Made by a program: the position numbers and the translations under genes
The notes under the pieces: generated by a model
What the model saw: only the letters and a program-made list of their open reading frames with translations
Database searches by the model: none
What the model was told of the DNA's origin: nothing
Shown: positions 53,711-60,244 of the stretch, one piece after another
How positions within the stretch are numbered: position 1 is the stretch's first letter
Layout of the letters: each line of letters starts with the position of its first letter
Assembly (NCBI GenBank): GCA_945865605.1
Contig: CAMBEL010000009.1
Location: 1 to 60,244, forward strand
From: Bifidobacterium breve
Lineage (GTDB): Bacteria; Actinomycetota; Acidimicrobiia; IMCC26256; JAENVU01
Length of the DNA stretch: 60,244 nt
Direction of reading: 5' to 3'

Positions 53711-54811
53711 CTAGATCCCGATTCCTACGGAAGCAAATGCATATCGCAATGCCTCATCCGAGGGGTCGTCGACCCGCTCAATGCCATTCTGACCCGGAAG
53801 TACGAACGACAATCCGCCCGCGGCCTTCTTGTCTCTACGCATCACTGCCAACAACTGTTCAGCATCTCCCGATTCGCCATCAGGAACCTGCGTCGGTAAT
53901 CCCAACGCATGCGGTAGCGCCTGATAACGGTCGACGACATCACTACCGACACGGCCACACGCGCCAGCCAGGGCTCCTGCGAACACGAGCCCAATCGCCA
54001 CGGCTTCCCCGTGGGTGAGGTCGTAGCCACCGACTGTTTCGAGTGCATGCGCGAACGTGTGTCCGAGATTGAGGGTCGCTCGCCTGCCGGTTTGTTCGAA
54101 TGGATCCGCCGCCACAACCTCGGCCTTGATCGCCACACAACAAGCAACAACCTCCGCCAGTACATCTGGGTCGCGATCAAGCACCGCTGAACTGCGTAGT
54201 CGCAACAGAGCGGTTAGTCCCGTGGGGTCGGTGACAACATCGGTCAAAAGCGCGTACTTGGCTACCTCTCCGAGACCGGAAAGGAACTCCCGTTGCCCGA
54301 GCGTTTCGAGTGTTGAAGTATCCACGACAACGGCCACTGGTTGGTGGAAAGCCCCTACGAGGTTTTTGCCTTCTGCCAGGTTGACCGCCGTTTTTCCACC
54401 GATCGCGGCATCGACCATCGCTAATAGCGTTGTCGGTACTTGCACTATGGCAACTCCGCGGTGATAAACCGCGGCCGCGAATCCGGCGGTGTCTCCTACC
54501 ACTCCACCGCCCAATGCGACTATTGCATCGCCGCGCAATAACCCCCAATCGGCAAACCGACGACAGAGGTCCTCGACCGTTGTCATTGACTTGGATGCCT
54601 CGCCGTCGCCCATCAAGAACAGTCCGACTCGAGCATTGGTCTCGGACTCGATCGACGCGAGCAAACGCGCGGAATAAGTATCGGCGATCGTGGCTTGGCT
54701 TACAACCGCGACGCGCTTTCGATCTTTGAGCTTCGCGGCAACCAACTCGAGTGCTCCTGGCTCGATCTCAACGTCGTAGGGAGGATCTACCGCGACAGTG
54801 AGCGTACTCAT
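53711..54811 (-). CDS. aroB: 3-dehydroquinate synthase
   Basis: 366 aa NAD- and zinc-dependent enzyme that closes the ring of DAHP. GDAIVALGGGVVGDTAGF is the NAD-binding loop. The substrate and metal region has QVPTTLLAMVDAAIGGKTAV and LNLGHTFAHALETVG with a zinc His. Its ATG overlaps the aroK stop by four bases. Confidence 0.96.
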   Translation of the reverse strand: MSTLTVAVDPPYDVEIEPGALELVAAKLKDRKRVAVVSQATIADTYSARLLASIESETNARVGLFLMGDGEASKSMTTVEDLCRRFADWGLLRGDAIVALGGGVVGDTAGFAAAVYHRGVAIVQVPTTLLAMVDAAIGGKTAVNLAEGKNLVGAFHQPVAVVVDTSTLETLGQREFLSGLGEVAKYALLTDVVTDPTGLTALLRLRSSAVLDRDPDVLAEVVACCVAIKAEVVAADPFEQTGRRATLNLGHTFAHALETVGGYDLTHGEAVAIGLVFAGALAGACGRVGSDVVDRYQALPHALGLPTQVPDGESGDAEQLLAVMRRDKKAAGGLSFVLPGQNGIERVDDPSDEALRYAFASVGIGI

Positions 54812-55338
54812 GCCGATTCTCGCTCGAAGGACTCGATTACCCGATCGGCTACAGCGGTCGCCGTGAGCGTGTCGGTTTCAATTACGTGGTCCGCCGCTGC
54901 CGAGTATGCCTCTCGACGTGCATCCATCAGTCCGTCTAGGGCTGTCACGATGGATGAACCAGATGTAAGTAACGGACGGTCTCGCGAAGTCGCTACGACG
55001 CGTTGCGCGATCACCGATGCTTCCGCACGAAGCCATATAACAATTGCTCCGTCGCGTAGCGTCTCGCGGTTCGCGGGTTGTATTACTACGCCTCCCCCAC
55101 AAGCGATCACGCTCATTTCGGATGATGTGCACGCTTCCACTAAGGCGGCGCGTTCTTGCGATCGGAATGCAGCCTCGCCTTCGGTTTCGAAGATTTCGGG
55201 AATAGTTGCATCGGCTGTTTTTTCAATCGCCGTGTCCAGATCAACGAATACGCGCCCCAGCCTTCGTGCGACTTCTCGACCGACTGTGGATTTTCCTACT
55301 CCCATCATTCCCACAAGAGCAAGATGGCGCGCCGTCAT
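54808..55338 (-). CDS. aroK: Shikimate kinase
   Basis: 176 aa P-loop kinase that phosphorylates shikimate. The Walker A is GMMGVGKSTVG, and FVDLDTAIEKT holds the shikimate Asp. VIACGGGVV follows and the lid region is rich in Arg. The ATG at 55338 gives the normal length; a longer reading from 55401 overlaps aroC. It lies 16 bp after aroC. Confidence 0.95.
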   Translation of the reverse strand: MTARHLALVGMMGVGKSTVGREVARRLGRVFVDLDTAIEKTADATIPEIFETEGEAAFRSQERAALVEACTSSEMSVIACGGGVVIQPANRETLRDGAIVIWLRAEASVIAQRVVATSRDRPLLTSGSSIVTALDGLMDARREAYSAAADHVIETDTLTATAVADRVIESFERESA

Positions 55339-55354
55339 GAGCAACCCCGCTGGT

Positions 55355-56509
55355 TCACGCGAGAGTGGATCGGTACGCGTCGTAGTTCCGCACAAACTCA
55401 ATTAGGGAATCGCCACCAAACTTGCGTAGAGCCTCAGATGCGAGGACAAGCGCGACCATTGTTTCGGCCACTACTCCCGCCGCTGGAACGGCCGTGACAT
55501 CTGTGCGTTGCTTGAACGCGACGGTCTCTTCCTTTGTCTCGGTATTTACCGTCCGCAACACCGGTCGATTCAGCGACGCGAGCGGCTTCATCGCCGCGCG
55601 CACCACGAGCAATCCACCGCTTGTCATGCCTCCTTCGGTGCCCCCCGCTCGGTCTGATGCACGCGAGTATCCGGTGCTCTCATCCCAAAGAATCTCATCG
55701 TGGGCATCACTGCCGCGTTTCGCAGCGACTTCAAAACCTTCGCCTAGTTCAACACCCTTCATGGCGTGGATGCTCATTAGCCCTTGCGCAAGCAAACCGT
55801 CGATACGCCTGTCCCAATGAACGTGTGACCCAAGCCCAGGCGGTACGCCATAGCCAAGAACTTCGATCACGCCGCCGAGTGAGTCGCCTTCCTTCGCGGC
55901 TTCTTCGACCTCCGCAACCATCGCGGCTTCCGCGGCAGAATCGAAGCAACGCACGGGTGACGCGTCGACAGCATCAAGATCGCTCGGGTGGGGACGCGCG
56001 ACATCGGCCGCAACCGCGGCTGCTCCCATACGCGTGACATGAGAGATAACCGATGTACCCAGGTGCGACAACAGCGCCTTCGCAATTGCACCGGCGGCTA
56101 CGCGCGCCGCGGTTTCACGGGCGCTCGCACGCTCGAGCACGTTACGCGCATCGTCAAAGCCATATTTCTGCATCCCCACAAGGTCTGCGTGACCAGGGCG
56201 CGGTTGACGCAACGGCTCATCCGATACACCGGGTTCTGGAGACATCTCCTCGCGCCACTTAGGCCACTCTGTGTTGTGGATCACCACCGACAACGGCGAT
56301 CCCAAAGTGAAGCCATGACGTACGCCGGAGAGCAGTTCAATCTCGTCGGCTTCGAAGCGCATGCGCGGACCCCGCCCGAACCCAAGCCTGCGGCGGGCCA
56401 GCTCAAGGCCGATTGTTTCGGTTGTAATCGGGAGACCGGCAGGCAAACCTTCGACCACGACCACCAGGGCCGGACCGTGCGACTCACCAGCGGTTAGGTA
56501 GCGAAGCAT
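55355..56509 (-). CDS. aroC: Chorismate synthase
   Basis: 384 aa FMN-dependent enzyme making chorismate from [24 protein letters not shown] is signature 1, [18 protein letters not shown] is signature 2, and [13 protein letters not shown] corresponds to the third conserved region. It is the first of the aroCKBQ genes. A 61-bp gap separates it from the pilus genes; TAACCT nine bases before the ATG may be a -10 box. Confidence 0.97.
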   Translation of the reverse strand: MLRYLTAGESHGPALVVVVEGLPAGLPITTETIGLELARRRLGFGRGPRMRFEADEIELLSGVRHGFTLGSPLSVVIHNTEWPKWREEMSPEPGVSDEPLRQPRPGHADLVGMQKYGFDDARNVLERASARETAARVAAGAIAKALLSHLGTSVISHVTRMGAAAVAADVARPHPSDLDAVDASPVRCFDSAAEAAMVAEVEEAAKEGDSLGGVIEVLGYGVPPGLGSHVHWDRRIDGLLAQGLMSIHAMKGVELGEGFEVAAKRGSDAHDEILWDESTGYSRASDRAGGTEGGMTSGGLLVVRAAMKPLASLNRPVLRTVNTETKEETVAFKQRTDVTAVPAAGVVAETMVALVLASEALRKFGGDSLIEFVRNYDAYRSTLA

Positions 56510-56570
56510 GACCGACTCAGGTTACCGGTATGAGCCAGTCGAACCGGGCCTCGTTAATTTCGGCGGCCGG

Positions 56571-57122
56571 TTATTTGATTACCGCTTCGCCTTCACACAA
56601 CTGGAACGGGGCATCGCCGTAAAGAAGTTGGACGCAGGTGCCGGAGATACTGACGAGCCGATAGCTTGTCGCGAAGGTTTCGCCAATGATGACGGTATAC
56701 ACCGTTGAACCGACCTGAATACGGGCCTTGACGACACCGCCTTCTTCGAACACGTCAAGCAAAGCCACGCTCGTACCGCCACTTGGATTCTGATTTACCG
56801 ACGTAGTAGGGCTGGTGCCTCCACCCGTAGCGGGCGTTGTCCCACCCGGGGTTGTGGTCGGAGTGGTCGGCGGTGGCCCTACCGAAACAACTGGCTCGAA
56901 GGGGTCTCGCGTTGCGAACACATCGAACTCTCCCCCTGGAACGGTTGGCTCGCCCGGTGCGGTTGTGGTCGTCGTTGCGCTTGAAACGACCTCTGGAATT
57001 TCTACCGACGACTCCGAAGACGTGTCATCGCCGCCGCTGAAGAAGACGGTGTAAGCAAGAAACAACATGACGATGCCTGCTCCGACAGCGACGATTCTGA
57101 TTAGGCGCTTATTTTCTCTCAT
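56571..57122 (-). CDS. Putative type IV pilus assembly protein, PilP-like
   Basis: 183 aa. One transmembrane helix (about residues 8-28, IVAVGAGIVMLFLAYTVFF) is followed by a Ser/Thr/Pro/Gly-rich linker of about 100 residues. A small beta-rich domain closes the chain (VALLDVFEEGGVVKARIQVG, YTVIIGETFATSYRL). Position after pilO and the topology suggest a PilP-like role in the periplasmic or wall zone, but sequence similarity is weak and no lipobox is present. Its ATG shares a base with the pilO stop. Confidence 0.55.
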   Translation of the reverse strand: MRENKRLIRIVAVGAGIVMLFLAYTVFFSGGDDTSSESSVEIPEVVSSATTTTTAPGEPTVPGGEFDVFATRDPFEPVVSVGPPPTTPTTTPGGTTPATGGGTSPTTSVNQNPSGGTSVALLDVFEEGGVVKARIQVGSTVYTVIIGETFATSYRLVSISGTCVQLLYGDAPFQLCEGEAVIK

Positions 57123-57808
57123 CACGCAGCCTTCGTCGTTGCAGTAGTGGCGGTAGTTGAACTACTCGGAAGGGTCGTGGTGCTAGTCGAACCAGCCGGA
57201 ACCGTCGTAGGCGGCGTATCGGTAACTGGCGCTCCCGGCACAGGCGGGGGAGCACTCCGGGTGAACATGCGTCCAGCAAGTGAGACGTTGAGCGTTGGGG
57301 TGCCAGTCGTACTCGAGGATTGGCCTTCCGTTGTTACTTGCGATTCGGCAGAAATATTGACGCTGTCAACAATCACCAAGCGTTCCAAATCTTCGAGGCG
57401 ATTGAGGTAATCAAGCACCTGGAAGAACCCGCCTTGCACGCTCATCGACACGCTAATTGTGGTGACCGGGATCCCGGCAACCGGTGGTGCAGGTGAGATC
57501 GAAAGCCAGTCGATACCGGACTCCGCAGCTATTACGTTCGCCTGAATAATAAAGTCCGCTAGATCGGGAGTCTCTGGTATCGAGGCGTCGAGGCGTCGCA
57601 ACGTCGCTTGTAGTTGTGGTGCATTGTTCGCGATCTCAGTCAACCGAGAGAGCGTCGCCTCCAGGCTTTGCTTGCGCGCTTCGCCTTGAGCTACGGCTTG
57701 GCGGGCTGTGTCGAGATCACTAGATGCCGGTGCCCAAAGGAGGAAATACCATGCGAGCAGGACGACGACTGCACCTCCTGCAATGGCCACGATCATCGAA
57801 CGTTTCAT
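57122..57808 (-). CDS. pilO: Type IV pilus assembly protein PilO
   Basis: 228 aa bitopic protein. A membrane helix at about residues 5-25 is followed by a coiled-coil (LDTARQAVAQGEARKQSLEA). The PilO ferredoxin-like domain comes next (FIIQANVIAAESGIDWLSIS, MSVQGGFFQVLDYLNRLEDL). The C-terminal 50 residues are Thr/Pro/Ser-rich and low complexity. PilO pairs with PilN in the inner alignment complex of the pilus machine. It overlaps the PilM-PilN gene by four bases. Confidence 0.85.
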   Translation of the reverse strand: MKRSMIVAIAGGAVVVLLAWYFLLWAPASSDLDTARQAVAQGEARKQSLEATLSRLTEIANNAPQLQATLRRLDASIPETPDLADFIIQANVIAAESGIDWLSISPAPPVAGIPVTTISVSMSVQGGFFQVLDYLNRLEDLERLVIVDSVNISAESQVTTEGQSSSTTGTPTLNVSLAGRMFTRSAPPPVPGAPVTDTPPTTVPAGSTSTTTLPSSSTTATTATTKAA

Positions 57809-59589
57809 CGCGTTTCCCTATCCAGGCGAGCCAAACGATCACTCTGGGCAGCAGCCGTGATCACCGCATCCGAGGAGTAACTCACGAGCGAACGTCCTCC
57901 GGAGGTGACAGTCGACGAACTCGTCGGATCTGTTGCCGTTGTCGTAGAGGAGCCCTTAGTCGCTGTTGGAACCCAAAGATCCGTGAAACTCGGAATGGTG
58001 CTGATCCTCTGGATCCACGCCGACACGGATGGAAAGTCGAGACCCATCACAGTGAAAGTCGCGTTGCCGCCAGCGACCGAACCCGCCACGGATTGAACGG
58101 GTGCCGCCGTTCCCGCTGGGGTTAAACCAAAGGTGGATGTTCCTGTGAAAGCAGTCAACCACGAGTCGCTTGGAATTGTTCGCGCTATCTCTTGGAGCAT
58201 CCGCGCCCAGGAGATGTCGGTCGCAACCAGCGTAGAAGTATTTGCTCTCAACACATCGATCTGACTTTGCATTTCCGCGGCGTCCGACAGTGCGGAAATA
58301 CGCGATGTGAGATTTTGGTTCGACGCCTCGATCGCCGCGACCTTGTCGTGCTCTGAAGCGGCGGAAGATTTACGTAGCCACCAAAGACCTCCGAGAAGAA
58401 GCACAAGGACTGCAGCGACGGCTGCACCGGCTCGCAAGAATTTCGCTCGATCTAGAGCGGCGCGCCCCTCGGCTCCGAGCAGGTTGATGCGCTTGCCGGT
58501 AGCTAGACCGCCTAGCGCAAGACCGACAGGAGCCGGAAGGAATGGATCTAGCGCGGGGAGTTGTGACTGAGGAAAGCCGATGTCGCCTATCGCGAAATGG
58601 CTGCGGGGTTCGGCGAGTTCAACCGGCAAGCCGAGGACATTGCGAAGTCGATCCGGCAAGCCGGGCGTGAGCGAGCCACCGCCCGTAAGGGAGATCCGCA
58701 TGAGCCTCGCGGAGTCCGGCTGCGTGCGGTAGTAATCGAGCGAGCCCCGCACTTGCTCAACGAGGTCAGCTAATGGACGATCCATCGCAGCAGCAGCGCG
58801 CTGCGCAAGGTCTGGAGTTGCGCCACTTCCCTGACGCTTTAGCGTCTCAGCCTCATCGACGGTGATCGCCAAGTCCCGAGAGATTGCATCGGTCAGTGAC
58901 CGCCCCGCTACGCCAAGAATCCGCACAAACCGAGGAACTCCGGCCTCGTGGACGGCAACGATTGTTACGCCACCGCCAACGCTGACGATTGCTTCGGCTC
59001 CACCGGAAGCCGCGTCAGAGTCTGACGCCATACGGGAACCAATCGACCGTATGAGCGCCAACGGCACGAGGTCGACCGCGTACACACCAAGTCCAGCAGC
59101 GCGGACAGCTCCAACAATGCTGGCAACCATGTCTTTGTGCACTGCGGCCAATAGAACGCGACTCGTTGCGGTGCCGCTTGCACCGGACTCACCGGTACCA
59201 CTTCCCCTGCGATCACCGGAACTCGTCTCGACAACCTGAAAATCGAGGACTGCTTCATCCAGCGGAATCGGAATCATGTCTTGGGCTTGGAACCGCAGCG
59301 CGCCCTCAAGATCGGAATCGGGCATCGCTTGCAACTCGAAGGTGCGCACGACCACCCTCGGACTCGAAATGCCTACACGGACATCCGCGCGTCCGAGACC
59401 AAGTTCTTTCCAGAGACGTTGGATCGCGGCAGTTACGGCAGCGGCATCTACGACTTCGCCTTCCCGCATCACATCGGGAGGCAAAGCAACCTGGCCAAAT
59501 GTTGTTACACGCGGTTGATCGCCTTGTTCAATTTCCGCGACGCGAACAGCGTTGGTTCCAATGTCGAGTCCGATCAATCGGCGGGCCAT
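57805..59589 (-). CDS. PilM-PilN fusion, type IV pilus alignment subcomplex
   Basis: 594 aa. Residues 1-360 are an actin-like PilM: LIGLDIGTNAVRVAEIEQG is phosphate loop 1, FQAQDMIPIPLDEAVLDFQV follows, and LTGGGSLTPGLPDRL is the adenosine site. Residues 361-594 are PilN: the short motif INLLG, which normally docks into PilM, then a helix at about 386-405, a coiled-coil and a periplasmic-type domain, with a low-complexity Thr/Ser stretch. PilM and PilN are usually separate proteins. The fusion links cytoplasmic ring and membrane parts in one chain. It overlaps the regulator gene by 16 bp. Confidence 0.88.
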   Translation of the reverse strand: MARRLIGLDIGTNAVRVAEIEQGDQPRVTTFGQVALPPDVMREGEVVDAAAVTAAIQRLWKELGLGRADVRVGISSPRVVVRTFELQAMPDSDLEGALRFQAQDMIPIPLDEAVLDFQVVETSSGDRRGSGTGESGASGTATSRVLLAAVHKDMVASIVGAVRAAGLGVYAVDLVPLALIRSIGSRMASDSDAASGGAEAIVSVGGGVTIVAVHEAGVPRFVRILGVAGRSLTDAISRDLAITVDEAETLKRQGSGATPDLAQRAAAAMDRPLADLVEQVRGSLDYYRTQPDSARLMRISLTGGGSLTPGLPDRLRNVLGLPVELAEPRSHFAIGDIGFPQSQLPALDPFLPAPVGLALGGLATGKRINLLGAEGRAALDRAKFLRAGAAVAAVLVLLLGGLWWLRKSSAASEHDKVAAIEASNQNLTSRISALSDAAEMQSQIDVLRANTSTLVATDISWARMLQEIARTIPSDSWLTAFTGTSTFGLTPAGTAAPVQSVAGSVAGGNATFTVMGLDFPSVSAWIQRISTIPSFTDLWVPTATKGSSTTTATDPTSSSTVTSGGRSLVSYSSDAVITAAAQSDRLARLDRETR

Positions 59590-59798
59590 GTTCCACCCTC
59601 CGATCCATCATGCGCTCCGACAACGCGCGTCTCAAGATAAGAAGCGACATCGCTCTCGCGAATGCGCAGGTGCTTACCGACGCGAATCGCTCGGAGTTCA
59701 CCGGATTTGATCAGTCTGTAGACCGTCATTGTTGAAACCCGCATCGCCTCTGCCACCTCACGTGCGGTCAGAAGGTCATGCGAGAGGATCGACGCCAC
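59574..59798 (-). CDS. BldC-like one-domain helix-turn-helix regulator
   Basis: 74 aa. Residues 9-57 (LLTAREVAEAMRVSTMTVYR then LIKSGELRAIRVGKHLRIRE) form the MerR/excisionase-type winged helix found alone in actinobacterial BldC. Streptomyces BldC binds 9-bp direct repeats head to tail. It is the first gene of the pilus unit, overlaps pilM-pilN by 16 bp, and has a promoter with three 9-bp direct repeats upstream. Autoregulation and control of the pilus genes are inferred. An excisionase is less likely, since no integrase or att site is near. The GTG start has GGGAA seven bases upstream. Confidence 0.8.
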   Translation of the reverse strand: MASILSHDLLTAREVAEAMRVSTMTVYRLIKSGELRAIRVGKHLRIRESDVASYLETRVVGAHDGSEGGTWPAD

Positions 59799-59825
59799 GT
59801 TAAGTTCCCATCGTTGACTCGGCGC

Positions 59826-59855
59826 ACACTAAGGCTTGCCTACAACATTCGTCAA
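59826..59855 (-). promoter_or_regulatory. Promoter of the BldC-like regulator and pilus operon
   Basis: The minus strand has TTGACG (59850-59855) and TAGTGT (59826-59831) with an 18-base spacer. The predicted start lies about 21 bases before the GTG, leaving room for the GGGAA Shine-Dalgarno. The 9-bp repeats touch the -35 box. Confidence 0.6.
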
Positions 59856-59881
59856 CACGGACAACATGGACAACGCGGACA
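59855..59881 (-). repeat. Three contiguous 9-bp direct repeats upstream of the pilus-operon promoter
   Basis: On the minus strand the units are TGTCCGCGT (59873-59881), TGTCCATGT (59864-59872) and TGTCCGTGT (59855-59863), differing only at positions 6 and 7. They abut without gaps and end at the -35 box. A 9-bp head-to-tail period is what a BldC-type multimer would need. Confidence 0.85.
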
Positions 59882-59965
59882 TAGTTGCCATACAAGGCAG
59901 TCACCATGTTGAATTCATCGGCACGTAGTCGTCAGTAAGTTGAATCTCTGATCCGTATGGACCGG

Positions 59966-60244
59966 CTATGACCCCATATATGCGCGCAATAAGGGTTGTG
60001 AGAAACACAGCGCAAACACGGTTCCGGTGGCCAGGAACGGACCGAACGGTACGTGGTCCTTGCGACCTTTGCGCCCCAGCATGATCAACGCCACACCAAC
60101 TATCGCCCCGAGGAGGAAGCCAAAAAAAGTACCCAGGAACACCGCGCCCACCGATACCCAACCGAGCGCGATGCCGAGACAGAACATCAGCTTTACGTCG
60201 CCTTAACCCATTCCGGCTGGCGTAATTAGATGCAGGATAAGAAA
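59966..60244 (-). pseudogene. Prepilin peptidase fragment interrupted by an in-frame stop
   Basis: The minus-strand frame reads GDVKLMFCLGIALGWVSVG and several hydrophobic segments, ending HVPFGPFLATGTVFALCFSQ, as in type IV prepilin peptidases (A24 family). The second catalytic motif should be GMGxGDVKL. Here the x codon is TAA at 60203-60205: the frame upstream reads ITPAGMG, then stop, then GDVKL. The only re-start is ATG at 60187, after the catalytic Asp. Either the gene is broken or a base is wrong. The N-terminal half lies beyond the right edge. Confidence 0.75.

Noticed and set aside
59574-59798. Phage excisionase reading of the small helix-turn-helix gene
   Set aside because: No integrase, att repeat or phage gene nearby, and the gene overlaps pilM-pilN; a BldC-like regulator fits better.
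59901-60161. An 86-codon minus-strand frame at the right edge
   Set aside because: It overlaps the prepilin peptidase frame, which carries recognisable family motifs; this one is Arg/Gly-rich without any.

Overview
The window is a dense, mostly minus-strand stretch of a bacterial chromosome of moderately high GC. The gene set points to an actinobacterium, most likely an uncultured member of the Acidimicrobiia (inference from content and order, not from a marker search). Signs are the actinobacterial integration host factor (mihF) between pyrF and gmk, a degenerate PriA after metK, a DUF1844 protein divergent from infC, a DUF2017 gene next to clpS, a BldC-like one-domain regulator, many GTG starts and at least two starts that look leaderless. 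I see no rRNA, tRNA, CRISPR array, transposase or phage gene. Only one stretch (24397-24698) exceeds 300 bases without a confident gene.

Layout from left to right. 1-895: a surface-glycan acyltransferase running off the left edge. 956-2173: tyrS. 2237-4540: a class A penicillin-binding protein with two PASTA domains, plus strand. 4550-5773: a cytochrome P450. 5844-14236: a complete arginine operon read argC-J-B-D-F-R-G-H, driven by a promoter at argC that overlaps ARG-box-like repeats. 14257-15947: a plus-strand pair, a MaoC-like hot-dog protein and a PhyH-type dioxygenase. 15942-18378: cytochrome bd oxidase (cydAB). 18400-24396: thioesterase, pheT, pheS, an RNA 2'-O-methyltransferase, rplT, rpmI and infC. 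24699-27039: DUF1844 protein and a GH15 glycosidase, plus strand. 27059-31658: riboflavin genes ribD-E-BA-H, then hisG and a small cold-shock-like protein. 31781-50286: one long array read pyrR-B-C-carA-carB-pyrD-pyrF-mihF-gmk-rpoZ-coaBC-metK-priA-def-fmt-rsmB-rpe-mog. 50355-56509: aroC-K-B-Q, pepQ, efp, nusB, clpS, DUF2017. 56571-60244: a type IV pilus assembly operon (BldC-like regulator, PilM-PilN fusion, PilO, PilP-like) and an interrupted prepilin peptidase at the right edge.

The genes form tightly coupled operons with many ATGA, GTGA and TGATG junctions. Visible control elements are the argC promoter with ARG-box-like repeats; a PyrR-type RNA stem-loop before pyrR; a non-canonical ATC start with a near-perfect Shine-Dalgarno for infC; a rib promoter without room for an FMN riboswitch; and a promoter with three abutting 9-bp direct repeats before the BldC-like gene.

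The least ordinary observations are a 45-bp palindromic element present twice (15922-15966 and 37457-37501), the repeat-regulator-pilus arrangement at 59574-59881, and an in-frame ochre codon in the catalytic motif of the prepilin peptidase.
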